Of a stretch of DNA of 64,000 nt, positions 1 to 11,753 are shown in pieces (the stretch's first letter is position 1; each line of letters opens with the position of its first letter). The position numbers and the translations under genes are program-made. The DNA is from Seriola aureovittata (taxonomy: Eukaryota > Chordata > Actinopteri > Carangiformes > Carangidae), in NCBI RefSeq assembly GCF_021018895.1, contig NC_079373.1:28491602-28555601 (forward strand), given 5' to 3'. Below the pieces are notes generated by a model. The model worked only from the letters and a program-made list of their open reading frames with translations. It made no database searches and was not told the DNA's origin.

Positions 1-660
1 TTTTGGTTTCAAAATCCAGTTTATATATATATATATTATGTATTATATTAATAACTTTATTAACTGAACCAGACCTGGACCAGGACATGGCTTTGGTCCA
101 ATATGAATGTAGATCATTTACTTTAGTGATGATCCTGGCTGATGAAGCTCTTCATACAGCAGTAAACTGAGGCCTGAAGGGACTGATGAACTTTAAGGGG
201 AATGTATGGGCCTCAGTAGTAATTGTCGGGATTTACTGACTTCAGTGTTTCTGGATGAACAAACTGTCCTGATGGTAATGTTCTGTTCTGCTGAGAGAAA
301 AAAATCATGTTATTTTCAAGATAACTTTATTGATCACTAAGGAAACAAAGTATAACACAGCAGAGGAACCATATCACAGAGGCAGCAGCAGAAACAGATT
401 AGTATGAAAAAGTCTCAGTATCTTCTGCTCTGTTGAATGTTTTAACTTTTATTTCTACCTGGATACACACAGATTATATTCATCATCTATTTTTGTGGAG
501 AGATTCTTGTTGTACGGTTAGGGTTACGACAGCTGATGGAACAAACTTGGTGCAGGGGGATCTGATTACCTACAGCCACGCTGCTGTTTGCCGAGTTGTC
601 AGAAGTTAGTATTTCTTTTAAATAAGAGACCATGAACTAAGTGGATTATCTTGTACAACA
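1..660. other. Non-genic AT-rich flank
   Basis: No coding region, RNA gene or recognised mobile element was seen. A short (TA)n tract lies near positions 22-37. A telomere-like GGTTAGGGTTA occurs near 517-527 and is too short to mean anything. Confidence 0.5.
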
Positions 661-663
661 AAA

Positions 664-1218
664 ATGTTTAAACCTTTTGATGAAAAACTGAGCGAAACTC
701 CTCAGTGCCACCAGCCACTGGATACTGTTATAAACCAAACCTGGAACATTAGTGGAGCCCTATCAGCAACCACTAGAACCTCATCAACCACTAGAACCTC
801 ATCAACAACCACTAGAACCTCATCAACCACTAGAACCTCATCAACCACTAGAACCTCATCAACAACCACTAGAACCTCATCAACAACCACTAGAACCTCA
901 GCAACCACTAGAAACTCATCAACAACCACTAGAACCTCATCAACAACCACTAGAACCTCAGCAACCACTAGAATCTCATCAACCACTAGAACCTCATCAA
1001 CAACCACTACAACCTCATCAACAACCACTAGAACCTCATCAACAACCACTACAACCTCAGCAACCACTACAACGTCATCAACAACCACTACAACTTCAAC
1101 AACCACTACAACCTCATCAACAACCACTAGAACCTCATCAACAACCACTACAACTTCAACAACCACTACAACCTCATCAACAACCACTACAACCTCATCA
1201 GTTGCCCCTGAAAAGTAA
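664..1218 (+). repeat. Minisatellite of 18/21-bp units, open in several frames (Thr/Ser-rich if translated)
   Basis: About 22 units of 18 or 21 bp fill roughly 760-1203. Each is built on ACCACTAGAACCTCATCA, with or without an extra ACA. Unit lengths are multiples of three, so an open frame of 184 codons survives, giving a TTRTSS/TTTRTSS protein after a 35-residue non-repeat start. Other frames on both strands also stay open, as expected of any stop-free repeat. There is no signal peptide, splice evidence or recognisable domain. The later units drift from AGA to ACA. It could be a mucin-like coding repeat, but a non-coding minisatellite is more likely. Confidence 0.6.
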
Positions 1219-1930
1219 AGAACTGCAGAGGAGAAGCCTAATGTAATTCATTGCACATCTTTTCAATTTATAAAGGTTTTAAATAAGAGTTTAAAACGGT
1301 TTGCAGAAAACAATCTAATCAGCAGACGTCAAGTGTCAGACATCGTTTTGTTTTACCATCACTGTCGTGCTCTGAGACTTTTAATCTCTGCGTTTGACAT
1401 TCTGATAAAATTAATCCCTCTTTCATAATAACTAAATTATACTCTCACTTCTTTGACTGTACTTTCTTATAATAACCCCATGACTATGAAGATAAAGATG
1501 GCTTTAGTGTGGAATTGAATGTATCTGTAGGAGCTCTCTCTTTATGTCCACCGACTCTAAATCATAAGTAAACACAGCTCAGATTATCAGTTTATATTTC
1601 ATACAGTTACAGGTTTTGTAAGATACTGATTTAAATAGTGGTTGGTGCAGAGCAACACAGATAACAATAATCAAATAACAGCTGATACAGATTATATATA
1701 ACAATCCACTACTGTCACTGAGAATGTACCAAGCACCATGAAAACGTCTTTCACGCAGTTTTCATCTTTATCCAGTTACATGATGAAACCAACAGTGTTG
1801 ATTTTTAATGTGTTAAAATGAGTGAATGTGAACCTACCTGCCTCTGCTGCCACTCTGAAAGAATGAACATATCTGGGCAGGTAACAGCACACCTGAGACA
1901 AACGTACCCTGAGGCTGTACCTGTCAATGA
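1219..1930. other. Intergenic DNA, nothing recognised
   Basis: AT-rich single-copy-looking sequence. The short open frames contain no family motif and no promoter or RNA gene was seen. Confidence 0.4.
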
Positions 1931-1934
1931 AGGT

Positions 1935-1935
1935 A

Positions 1936-1967
<32 letters not shown>

Positions 1968-1994
1968 GGAAAGAGAGAGAGAAAGAGAGAGAGA
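1935..1994 (+). repeat. (GA)n microsatellite
   Basis: About 60 bp of near-uninterrupted GA dinucleotides with occasional AAG or GGG interruptions. The 65-codon open frame crossing it is a by-product of the repeat. Confidence 0.9.
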
Positions 1995-2690
1995 GTTAGG
2001 TCAAAGACAAAATGAACTCCGTAAACTTCTGGAAGAAAAAAAAACAAGGAAAGAGAGAGAACAAAGAAAAGAAAAAGTGAAGTGAAACAGATCTACATTT
2101 AAGTGGGAAGCCACCAGTGCATTGTGGAGCATACAGGCACCGATGACCTCCATGTTGAGGCCATGAGCGAGGTGGCTGAGAGCAGGGTGATTTCTTCTCC
2201 ACTTCTCCTCAGGACAGACACCCCTCCACATGTAATTCATGAGATCTCAAAGAGCTCCGGCTAGGTGCTGGCCCACCAAACCAACATCAGTAAATGGGAT
2301 ATTTATGGGACTACACCTGAACAAGGCGTGGTGTGAACATTCGCCAAAACATTGGAGGATGTTACCCAACAGTGTGGCCCACACAGCTGCTACTCCCATG
2401 AGCTACAGATCACCCAGACACCAACAATAGAGTTAGAGGAACTCTACCCCATCTAGAGCATTAAGCTCTGTGATTGGATGTTTTTTGCCCAAATGCACAT
2501 TGGGAGTTGTATTTAATATCTACCTCAAAGTCTTTATGTTCACAGGCCTCCTATAGATCCGACTTTTAATAAAGAAACTGATTTTTTTAAAACACAGTTG
2601 TTCATCTTTTAACCTGACTGAAGCATGTTCTTCACAAACTGTCAGTCACCAGCACTGAAGCCTGAAGCAGAGTGTTACTGCAGATACCAG
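1995..2690. other. Intergenic DNA, no gene recognised
   Basis: A purine-rich stretch follows the GA tract. The remainder has only short open frames with no recognisable motif. An AATAAA occurs near 2569-2574 but no attached gene is visible. Confidence 0.35.
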
Positions 2691-2699
2691 CAGAGGTGA

Positions 2700-3060
2700 A
2701 GCCTCACCACCAGTCAAGGAAGCCGTCTGGCTGAAGAAGGAGGCGAAGCTGCTGGGTGGCAAGGTGCTGGGTGTGGACGAGATTCGCCCTGAGATGCTGA
2801 AAGCTTTGGACATTGATGGGCTGCAGGAGCCTCAGAGTTTTTTGAGCATGTCCAACTAGGAAGACCCAGGTAGACCCAGACCCAGGTAGACCCAGACCCA
2901 GGTAGACCTAGACTCAGGTAGACCCAGACCCAGGTAGACCCAGACTCAGGTAGACCCAGAATTTGCTGAAGGGATAATATATCCTATCTGGCCTGAGAAT
3001 GGGAGAGGAACATCTGGAATACTCTGCTTAACCAGCTGCCACTGGATGGATGGATGGAGA
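2700..3060 (+). mobile_element. Decayed non-LTR retrotransposon fragment (RT piece plus 3' tail)
   Basis: Around 2740-2830 the plus strand reads GVDEIRPEMLKALDIDGL, which resembles the early reverse-transcriptase block of a common fish LINE (established pattern: PGVDEIRPEMLKAL). At 2960-3060 follows a degraded 3' end of the same kind, with the words 'tctggaatactctgctta' and a terminal GGATGGATGGATGG tail. Between them (about 2860-2960) is a small tandem array of an approximately 16-bp unit, GACCCAGACCCAGGTA. Most of the RT domain is missing, so this is a deleted remnant. The clade assignment is tentative. Confidence 0.5.
2862..2958 (+). repeat. Short 16-bp minisatellite (GACCCAGACCCAGGTA)
   Basis: About six imperfect copies of a GACCCAG/ACCCAGGTA motif, apparently expanded from within the LINE 3' region. 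Confidence 0.6.
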
Positions 3061-3064
3061 GGAA

Positions 3065-6000
3065 GGTGAGTTCAGCGCTGTTGAACAGGTGAGTTCAGCT
3101 CTGTAGAAGAGGTGAGTTAAGCGCTGTTGAACAGGTGAGTTCAGCTCTGTAGAACAGGTGAGTTCAGCGCTGTTGAACAGGTTAGTTCAGCGCTGTAGAA
3201 CAGGGGAGTTCAGCGCTGTTGAACAGGAGAGTTCAGCTCTGTTGAACAGGTGAGTTCAGCTCTGTTGAACAGGTGAGTTCAGCGCTGTTGAACAGGTGAG
3301 TTCAGCTCTGTAGAACAGGTGAGTTCAGCGCTGTAGAACAGGAGAGTTCAGCGCTGTAGAACAGGAGAGTTCAGCTCTGTTGAACAGGTGAGTTCAGCGT
3401 TGTTGAACAGGTGAGTTCAGCTCTGTTGAACAGGTGAGTTCAGCTCTGTTGAACAGGTGAGTTCAGCGCTGTTGAACAGGCGAGTTCAGCTCTGTAGAAC
3501 AGGTGAGTTCAGCGCTGTAGAACAGGAGAGTTCAGCGCTGTAGAACAGGAGAGTTCAGCTCTGTTGAACAGGTGAGTTCAGCGCTGTTGAACAGGTGAGT
3601 TCAGCTCTGTTGAACAGGTGAGTTCAGCGCTGTTGAACAGGTGAGTCAGCGCTGTTGAACAGTGAGTTCAGCTCTGTAGAACAGGTGAGTTCAGCGCTGT
3701 AGAACAGGTGAGCTCAGCGCTGTTGAACAGGAGAGTTCAGCTCTGTTGAACAGGTGAGTTCAGCGCTGTTGAACAGGTGAGTTCAGCGCTGTTGAACAGG
3801 TGAGTTCAGCTCTGTTGAACAGGTGAGTTCAGCGCTGTTGAACAGGTGAGTTCAGCTCTGTAGAACAGGTGAGTTCAGCGCTGTAGAACAGGAGAGTTCA
3901 GCGCTGTAGAACAGGTGAGTTCAGCTCTGTAGAACAGGTGAGCTCAGCTCTGTAGAACAGGTGAGTTCAGCGCTGTTGAACAGGTTAGTTCAGCGTTGTA
4001 GAACAGGTGAGCTCAGCGCTGTAGAACAGGGGAGTTCAGCGCTGTTGAACAGGAGAGTTCAGCTCTGTTGAACAGGTGAGTTCAGCTCTGTTGAACAGGT
4101 GAGTTCAGCGCTGTTGAACAGGTGAGTTCAGCTCTGTAGAACAGGTGAGTTCAGCGCTGTAGAACAGGAGAGTTCAGCGCTGTAGAACAGGAGAGTTCAG
4201 CTCTGTTGAACATGTGAGTTCAGCGCTGTTGAACAGGTGAGTTCAGCTCTGTAGAAGAGGTGAGTTAAGCGCTGTTGAACAGGTGAGTTCAGCTCTGTAG
4301 AACAGGTGAGTTCAGCGCTGTTGAACAGGTTAGTTCAGCGTTGTAGAACAGGTGAGTTCAGCTCTGTTGAACAGGTGAGTTCAGCTCTGTTGAACAGGTG
4401 AGTTCAGCGCTGTTGAACAGGCGAGTTCAGCTCTGTAGAACAGGCGAGTTCAGCGCTGTAGAACAGGAGAGTTCAGCGCTGTAGAACAGGAGAGTTCAGC
4501 TCTGTTGAACAGGTGAGTTCAGCGCTGTTGAACAGGTGAGTTCAGCTCTGTTGAACAGGTGAGTTCAGCGCTGTTGAACAGGTGAGTTCAGCGCTGTTGA
4601 ACAGGTGAGTTCAGCTCTGTAGAACAGGTGAGTTCAGCGCTGTAGAACAGGTGAGCTCAGCGCTGTTGAACAGGAGAGTTCAGCTCTGTTGAACAGGTGA
4701 GTTCAGCGCTGTTGAACAGGTGAGTTCAGCGCTGTTGAACAGGTGAGTTCAGCGTTGTAGAACAGGTGAGCTCAGCGCTGTTGAACAGGAGAGTTCAGCT
4801 CTGTTGAACAGGTGAGTTCAGCTCTGTTGAACAGGTGAGTTCAGCGCTGTTGAACAGGTGAGTTCAGCTCTGTAGAACAGGTGAGTTCAGCGCTGTAGAA
4901 CAGGAGAGTTCAGCGCTGTAGAACAGGAGAGTTCAGCTCTGTTGAACAGGTGAGTTCAGCGCTGTTGAACAGGTGAGTTCAGCTCTGTAGAAGAGGTGAG
5001 TTAAGCGCTGTTGAACAGGTGAGTTCAGCTCTGTAGAACAGGTGAGTTCAGCGCTGTTGAACAGGTTAGTTCAGCGTTGTAGAACAGGTGAGCTCAGCGC
5101 TGTAGAACAGGGGAGTTCAGCGCTGTTGAACAGGAGAGTTCAGCTCTGTTGAACAGGTGAGTTCAGCTCTGTTGAACAGGTGAGTTCAGCGCTGTTGAAC
5201 AGGTGAGTTCAGCTCTGTAGAACAGGTGAGTTCAGCGCTGTAGAACAGGAGAGTTCAGCGCTGTAGAACAGGAGAGTTCAGCTCTGTTGAACAGGTGAGT
5301 TCAGCGCTGTTGAACAGGTGAGTTCAGCGCTGTTGAACAGGTGAGTTCAGCGCTGTTGAACAGGTGAGTTCAGCGCTGTTGAACAGGTGAGTTCAGCTCT
5401 GTAGAACAGGTGAGTTCAGCGCTGTAGAACAGGTGAGCTCAGCGCTGTTGAACAGGAGAGTTCAGCTCTGTTGAACAGGTGAGTTCAGCGCTGTTGAACA
5501 GGTGAGTTCAGCGCTGTTGAACAGGTGAGTTCAGCTCTGTTGAACAGGTGAGTTCAGCGCTGTTGAACAGGTGAGTTCAGCTCTGTAGAACAGGTGAGTT
5601 CAGCGCTGTAGAACAGGAGAGTTCAGCGCTGTAGAACAGGTGAGTTCAGCTCTGTAGAACAGGTGAGCTCAGCGCTGTAGAACAGGTGAGTTCAGCGCTG
5701 TAGAACAGGTGAGCTCAGCGCTGTTGAACAGGAGAGTTCAGCTCTGTTGAACAGGTGAGTTCAGCGCTGTTGAACAGGTGAGTTCAGCGCTGTTGAACAG
5801 GTGAGTTCAGCGCTGTTGAACAGGTGAGTTCAGCTAAGTTGAACAGGTGAGTTCAGCGCTGTTGAACAGGTGAGTTCAGCTCTGTAGAACAGGTGAGTTC
5901 AGCGCTGTAGAACAGGAGAGTTCAGCGCTGTAGAACAGGTGAGTTCAGCTCTGTAGAACAGGTGAGCTCAGCGCTGTAGAACAGGTGAGTTCAGCTCTGT

Positions 6001-7520
6001 AGAACAGGTGAATTCAGCGTTGTAGAAGAGGTGAGCTCAGCGCTGTTGAACAGGTGAGTTCAGCGTTGTAGAACAGGTGAGCTCAGCGCTGTAGAACAGG
6101 TGAGTTCAGCGCTGTTGAACAGGTGAGTTCAGCGCTGTTTAACAGGTGAGTTCAGCTCTGTAGAACAGGTGAGTTCAGCGTTGTAGAACAGGTGAGTTCA
6201 ACTCTGTAGAACAGGTGAGTTCAGCGTTGTAGAACAGGTGAGTTCAGCGCTGTTGAACAGGTGAGTTCAGCTCTGTAGAACAGGTGAATTCAGCGTTGTA
6301 GAACAGGTGAGCTCAGCGCTGTTGAACAGGTGAGTTCAGCTCTGTAGAACAGGTGAGTTCAGCTCTGTAGAACAGGTGAGCTCAGCGCTGTAGAACAGGT
6401 GAGTTTAGAGCTGTTGAACAGGAGAGTTCAGCGCTGTTGAACAGGTGAGTTCAGCGCTGTTGAACAGGTGAGTTCAACTCTGTAGAACAGGTGAGTTCAG
6501 CGTTGTAGAACAGGTGAGTTCAGCGCTGTTGAACAGGTGAGTTCAGCTCTGTAGAACAGGTGAATTCAGCGTTGTAGAACAGGTGAGCTCAGCGCTGTTG
6601 AACAGGTGAGTTCAGCTCTGTAGAACAGGTGAGCTCAGCGCTGTAGAACAGGTGAGTTCAGCGCTGTTGAACAGGTGAGTTCAGCGCTGTTTAACAGGTG
6701 AGTTCAGCTCTGTAGAACAGGTGAGTTCAGCGTTGTAGAACAGGTGAGTTCAACTCTGTAGAACAGGTGAGTTCAGCGTTGTAGAACAGGTGAGTTCAGC
6801 GCTGTTGAACAGGTGAGTTCAGCTCTGTAGAACAGGTGAATTCAGCGTTGTAGAACAGGTGAGCTCAGCGCTGTTGAACAGGTGAGTTCAGCTCTGTAGA
6901 ACAGGTGAGTTCAGCTCTGTAGAACAGGTGAGCTCAGCGCTGTAGAACAGGTGAGTTTAGAGCTGTTGAACAGGAGAGTTCAGCGCTGTTGAACAGGTGA
7001 GTTCAGCGCTGTTGAACAGGTGAGTTCAACTCTGTAGAACAGGTGAGTTCAGCGTTGTAGAACAGGTGAGTTCAGCGCTGTTGAACAGGTGAGTTCAGCT
7101 CTGTAGAACAGGTGAATTCAGCGTTGTAGAACAGGTGAGCTCAGCGCTGTTGAACAGGTGAGTTCAGCTCTGTAGAACAGGTGAGTTCAGCTCTGTAGAA
7201 CAGGTGAGCTCAGCGCTGTAGAACAGGTGAGTTTAGAGCTGTTGAACAGGAGAGTTCAGCGCTGTTGAACAGGTGAGTTCAGCGCTGTTGAACAGGTGAG
7301 TTCAGCTCTGTAGAACAGGTGAATTCAGCGTTGTAGAACAGGTGAGCTCAGCGCTGTTGAACAGGTGAGTTCAGCGTTGTAGAACAGGTGAGCTCAGCGC
7401 TGTAGAACAGGTGAGTTCAGCGCTGTTTAACAGGTGAGTTCAGCTCTGTAGAACAGGTGAGTTCAGCGTTGTAGAACAGGTGAGTTCAGCGCTGTTTAAC
7501 AGGTGAGTTCAGTGCTGTTG
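3065..7520 (+). repeat. 23-bp minisatellite array, about 190 copies
   Basis: The unit is GTGAGTTCAGCGCTG followed by TTGAACAG, 23 bp long. Common variants are CTCTG for CGCTG, TAGAACAG for TTGAACAG, and GAGAGT, GTGAGC or GTTAGT at the start. About 4.45 kb / 23 gives about 190 copies. Longer-range structure is visible: the rare variant GTGAGTTTAGAGCTG starts at 6399, 6951 and 7227, which are 552 and 276 bp apart, exactly 24 and 12 units. The array starts right after a LINE-like GGATGG tail and ends about 130 bp before the TATA box of crystallin gene 1. It is unlikely to be coding because the unit length is not a multiple of three. Confidence 0.95.
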
Positions 7521-7652
7521 AAAGAGCTTGTGTAGATGACAGCAGCAACAGAAGGCCTCACACACTCATTGCTAACCCTTTCACAAAGAGGCTTTGTGTG
7601 TGTGTGCAGACTCAGCGCTCTGACACACAAAGCAGCGACCGACACTAAGGTG

Positions 7653-7660
7653 TATAAAAG
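7653..7660 (+). promoter_or_regulatory. TATA box of crystallin gene 1
   Basis: TATAAAAG lies 76 bp before the start codon at 7736, a normal spacing for compact gamma-crystallin promoters. ACTCAGC at 7610-7616 (reverse complement GCTGAGT) resembles half a Maf-response element, the usual lens-specific site. That assignment is inference. Confidence 0.75.
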
Positions 7661-7735
7661 CTGTGAACTCACACAGGTGAGAAGGCACAGCACGTCAGCA
7701 ACACGCTAGCAACACGCCAGTAACAAATCTACAGC

Positions 7736-9464
7736 ATGTCCACCACACACATGAACAGGATGAGTAGGGTAAGTCCCACCATGCATCACTGCACTCAAAT
7801 GCTCCTCACACACAGAGTCAGACAGGGCTCAGCTGGAAAACTGGTCAGATCAAAGATTTTTTAACCGGATTACATCAATCAGCATGGCCACATAACAGAT
7901 CATCTAAAAATCAATACCACAGAAAGCAACAATATTGTTTCAGCTTGAAACTCAAAAACAATGATAATGATCAGAGAATAATGATGATCAATCAGGATGT
8001 TTATTGATCAGCACTGATCACAGACTGTTAAACAAACATAGTCAGACTGAGCTGATTTTATCAATTCACATCTGAGGCTGATTTATCTTCAACACAGCAA
8101 AACTACAACAGTTTTTATTATTGATCAGATATTGATCAGATATCGGAGACTGTCAGGGCTGAAACATCTCCAGTCCAGCTCTGAAAACCACACGTTTAGC
8201 TGCTGTAGGGATGATGTAGCAAGGTTTTTCCTATCATGCAATGGGGTCTGAAACCTGAAGAAGAGTCAACAGAAATCTAACCGTCTGTAGTCATGATTAT
8301 TGATCAATTCTGATCAGACCTGAATCTCTAATCTCCCATGCGCTGTTAACAGCTAGACTGTGACTGTCATGTCACATGACCTAACCCTCCAACAGTCAGT
8401 AAACCTCACCACTTTGTTTAATCTCCTTTCAGATCATCTTCTACGAGGACAGGAACTTCCAGGGCCGCTCCTATGAGTGCAGCAGCGACTGTGACGACAT
8501 GTCCTCCTACCTGAACAGGTGTCACTCCTGCAGGGTGGAGAGAGGCTGCTTCATGGTGTACGACCGCACCAACTTCATGGGCAACCAGTACTTCCTGAGG
8601 AGGGGCGAGTACGCGGACTACATGAGCATGATGGGGATGAACGACTGCATCAAGTCCTGCCGCATGATCCCCATGGTAACCACACAGCCAATCACTTTAC
8701 ATTATTTTGACACACACATCTTACAAGATGTTAATATGTCAAATGTTACAATTTGCTCTGTTGGCCTTAAGAACACACAACACAAAGAATTGCAAACTTT
8801 TCAAATAGGTTTCTTTACAAATTGAGAAAAAAAATCTCTGTTTCTTTGAGTGGTTTTAAAATATTTTGGGTTAAGGTTAGTTAAAGTTTATTCAGTTTTG
8901 TTTTTCTTAAAACCGTTGTTGATTCCATATAGTTGTCTCCTCTTTAAAATTCAATATAAGCCATTTATTTTTTATTTCATAAAATACACTGGAAGATCAG
9001 GCAGCTACAGTGTGAAACACTAATTCTTCGCTGATGATTAATAATTGATAATTGCTGACTGATTTCAAGTGTGTACTGGCCATGTGCATACCTGGTGTCA
9101 CAGAAAATCAGTCCTTATTTGTACCTAAACTCACTACCAGTTAACACTGACTAATGATTGTATATTGATTACTGATGTGTTCCAGTACCGTGGCTCATAC
9201 AGAATGAGGATCTATGAGAGGGAGAACTTTGGAGGCCAGATGTCCGAGCTGATGGACGACTGTGACAATGTCATGGATCGTTACCGCATGTCCAACTGCA
9301 TGTCTTGCCACGTGATGGACGGACACTGGCTGATGTATGAGCAGCCCCACTACAGAGGCAGGATGATGTACATGAGGCCTGGAGAGTACAGGAGCTTCAT
9401 GAACATGGGCATGGGCAACATGAAGTTCATGAGCATGAAGCGCATTGTGGATTCCTGCTACTAG
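7736..9464 (+). CDS. crygm: Gamma-M crystallin, gene 1 (three exons)
   Basis: A soluble structural lens protein with four Greek-key motifs, two per domain. Exons are 7736-7768 (11 codons, donor GTAAGT), 8433-8675 (81 codons, donor GTAACC) and 9186-9464 (92 codons plus TAG). Both introns are phase 0, the standard gamma-crystallin layout of a short first exon and one exon per domain. The predicted 184-residue product starts [11 protein letters not shown]. Exon 2 carries [16 protein letters not shown] and exon 3 [18 protein letters not shown], both Greek-key starts. About 29 residues are Met and only one is Trp, which is typical of the fish gamma-M class used in densely packed aquatic lenses. 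Exon 2, intron 2 and most of exon 3 match gene 2 at a constant offset of 10,953 bp, but exon 1, intron 1 and the 3' end do not. The paralogue number cannot be assigned. Confidence 0.95.
7769..8432 (+). other. Intron 1 of crystallin gene 1
   Basis: Bounded by GTAAGT and TTTCAG. Rich in TGATCA-like words, with no embedded gene. It is unrelated in sequence to intron 1 of gene 2. Confidence 0.85.
8676..9185 (+). other. Intron 2 of crystallin gene 1
   Basis: 510 bp bounded by GTAACC and TTCCAG. It is the same length as intron 2 of gene 2, with about three substitutions by eye. Confidence 0.9.
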
Positions 9465-9537
9465 GCTTGTCAACAAGCTGAGAAACAAGTGCTGTTGAAA
9501 TACATTTTATTGCCTGTTTCTTTAAACACTGGTTTTT

Positions 9538-9602
9538 ATTAAATCACATGTTAAATTAAGTGTAATCATGATGTAACTGCTGCTGAGGTTATTCACATTA
9601 AA
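9538..9602 (+). terminator. Polyadenylation signals of crystallin gene 1
   Basis: ATTAAA occurs at 9538-9543 and again at 9597-9602, 74 and 133 bp after the stop codon. Either could serve as the cleavage signal. Confidence 0.5.
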
Positions 9603-10105
9603 GAACAATCAAGAAATGAAATGAACGTATGATGATCTGTGCTCTTTGGGTCATTTAGTCAGTCATCCTGTTCACACCACAGATACTTGTCAACTCTGGC
9701 TAACAAGTCACATGTTCAGTGATGATGCTAACATCTGCTACATGCAGAGAGAACCATGGCCTATGACATCCATGTCATATGTGTAGTACAGACCTTTAAG
9801 GAATCTTATATAAGATATTAAGGGAATTCTTGAGTTATTGCCAAAAATAAATTTTGTGAGGTCACAAGACCTTTGACCACTGTGGCTGGAGGCATAATAA
9901 TAACGTTAGGATGAAGCTCCTGCTGTTGCCTGAGGAGCAGCACAGAGGTGACATTATCAGCTGTGAGACTCCCACACATCAACACAGAATATTGCAACCT
10001 GATCTCTCCCAACATCAGCTGTGTTTTTTTTCCTGACATAAAACCACATCAACAATCTGTTGTTACTGAGATGTTTTACTTTTCACCTGCAATTATTTTT
10101 AAAAC
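9603..10105. other. Intergenic DNA, nothing recognised
   Basis: Only short open frames without family motifs. Confidence 0.4.
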
Positions 10106-10333
10106 AAGAAAATTCATCAGAGGGGCGTGGTGTGGCGTGGTGGTCTGGGCATGCTCCCCGTGTGTAGAGGCTGCAGTCAGCCCCGGTTCGGGTCCTGCAT
10201 CGGACGGCCTTTGCTGCATGTCATTTCCACTCTCTCTGCCTCCCCATTTCCTGTCTCTCTACTGTCCTGTCGAATAAAGGCATAAAAGGCCCAAAAAAAT
10301 ATACTTGGAAAAAAAAAAAAGAAAATTCATCAG
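10106..10333 (+). mobile_element. tRNA-derived SINE-like element with 15-bp target-site duplication
   Basis: The body is 10121-10318. It begins with a tRNA-like head: an A-box-like TGGCGTGGTGGT and a B-box-like GGTTCGGGTCC near 10184. The tail region (CTTTGCTGCATGTCATTTCC, then AATAAAGGC) is common to many fish SINEs, and it ends in an A-rich tract. The 15-bp repeat AAGAAAATTCATCAG flanks it at 10106-10120 and 10319-10333. Intact TSDs indicate a fairly recent LINE-mobilised insertion. The exact SINE family name was not determined. Confidence 0.8.
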
Positions 10334-11106
10334 TAAACCTCTCATGTAAAGGCTGTAAATGATGTTCATTTTATTGTGCTGCGTAGACAGTTTCTGTCTT
10401 CTGACTGTTATATTGTTGTCAGGGCCTCTAAAAACCTCAGGAAGACTCTTGACCTGATCGTGTTGTTGCAGGTGGATTCTCACTGTTGTTGTGTTTTACC
10501 TGTTTGTAAAACTAACCTTTCAAATATTTCATTCCCTGTTTTACATGATCATAGTTTTGTATTAATATTTGTTTCTTTGTTTAACTGATGTTTTGTTATT
10601 AATTACATTTATCGATTTTAGTCTACATTTGAGTCCCATGGTTAACCCTAACCCTGTATGTTGTTGTCTCTGTGTTTCTCTGTGTACAACATGCTCATAA
10701 TCAATTGGTGGGATTAATAAAGTTGTTCTGAGTTCAAATATTTTTTACATTTTTAATAATTTTTCCAATATGACTTGTCAAAGTAAGATTCTTGTTGAAC
10801 CAGATGTTTAAAGTTAGTCTGTGTCATGGTTTGTCCTGATTGACCATTTTGGTTGGACATTTGATTAATTTCCTGTTTTATTCTGTAGTAGAGTCCATTG
10901 TGTGTTCACTGAAGGTGGTGGTTCCAGTTTCATATTTTTTCCAACATGTGAAGTCGAAGCAGTTGGTCTATAGATCCTAACCTTGTGTACATATGGGGAC
11001 AGTATGAAGTGAGCCTTATTATGTAATCCTAATAATTCCTTTACTCCTCTTGCAGAAGTTGTTTACTCCAGTAGCTTCGATCTTTCCCAGACTACGGTAA
11101 ACATCA

Positions 11107-11161
<55 letters not shown>

Positions 11162-11750
11162 GCATTCTTCTCATAATCCTGTAGTGCTTCTATATTTCCT
11201 GTTGTTGTTCACTCTGTCTTTGTACCGTAACAAAGGTCCAAGTTAATAATTCTGCCTTATCCTTACCTCCTATTATTACATTTCCTCTATCTTTCATTAT
11301 AGGATATCCACATTCTATCATCTTAAATCATACCTCACACTCGGTCTAATTATGTAATTACTATACTTCTAACTACTGCCTGCTCTATTTTGTCTCAGTC
11401 AGATTCTTTATTGCAGCAGTGCATTCTTATGTCCACTATCTTTTTCCTTTTAAGACAGTTTCCTTTTGAGATTGATTCTCTGGCTGCTCAGACAATAATT
11501 ATGCTTCTTTCTGTACTGAGATCATTAGCTGTATTGTAGCCATTAAGAGTTTTAGGTTAAACAAGTAAATTCCTCTGATCTGTGTATGCAGCATTTTGGG
11601 CAGCGCATAAGTTGGGTTTGGAGTTTGTAGCAGATGAAGTTAGAAACAGGTGAGCAACAGTTTTCCGCCCGTGCTCATGTTTTAATTTGAGAAAAGTCAA
11701 CAGGAATATATCATTTAATAAATCTCAGTTTCAGTTGTTGAAAATGACAT
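10334..11750. other. AT-rich intergenic DNA
   Basis: No gene recognised. It contains a long TA microsatellite, described separately. Confidence 0.4.
11110..11156 (+). repeat. (TA)n microsatellite
   Basis: About 47 bp of uninterrupted TA dinucleotides. Confidence 0.95.
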
Positions 11751-11753
11751 ACA

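Noticed and set aside
3065..7520. The 23-bp array as a CRISPR-like repeat
   Set aside because: Units are contiguous with no unique spacers, and the genome is eukaryotic.
8499..8825. Longer crystallin exon 2 reading into intron 2
   Set aside because: A consensus donor GTAACC at 8676 ends the exon at the family's usual position; the extension has no crystallin sequence.
9195..9488. Minus-strand 97-codon His/Val-rich frame opposite crystallin exon 3
   Set aside because: It is the antisense shadow of a Met/His-rich coding exon.
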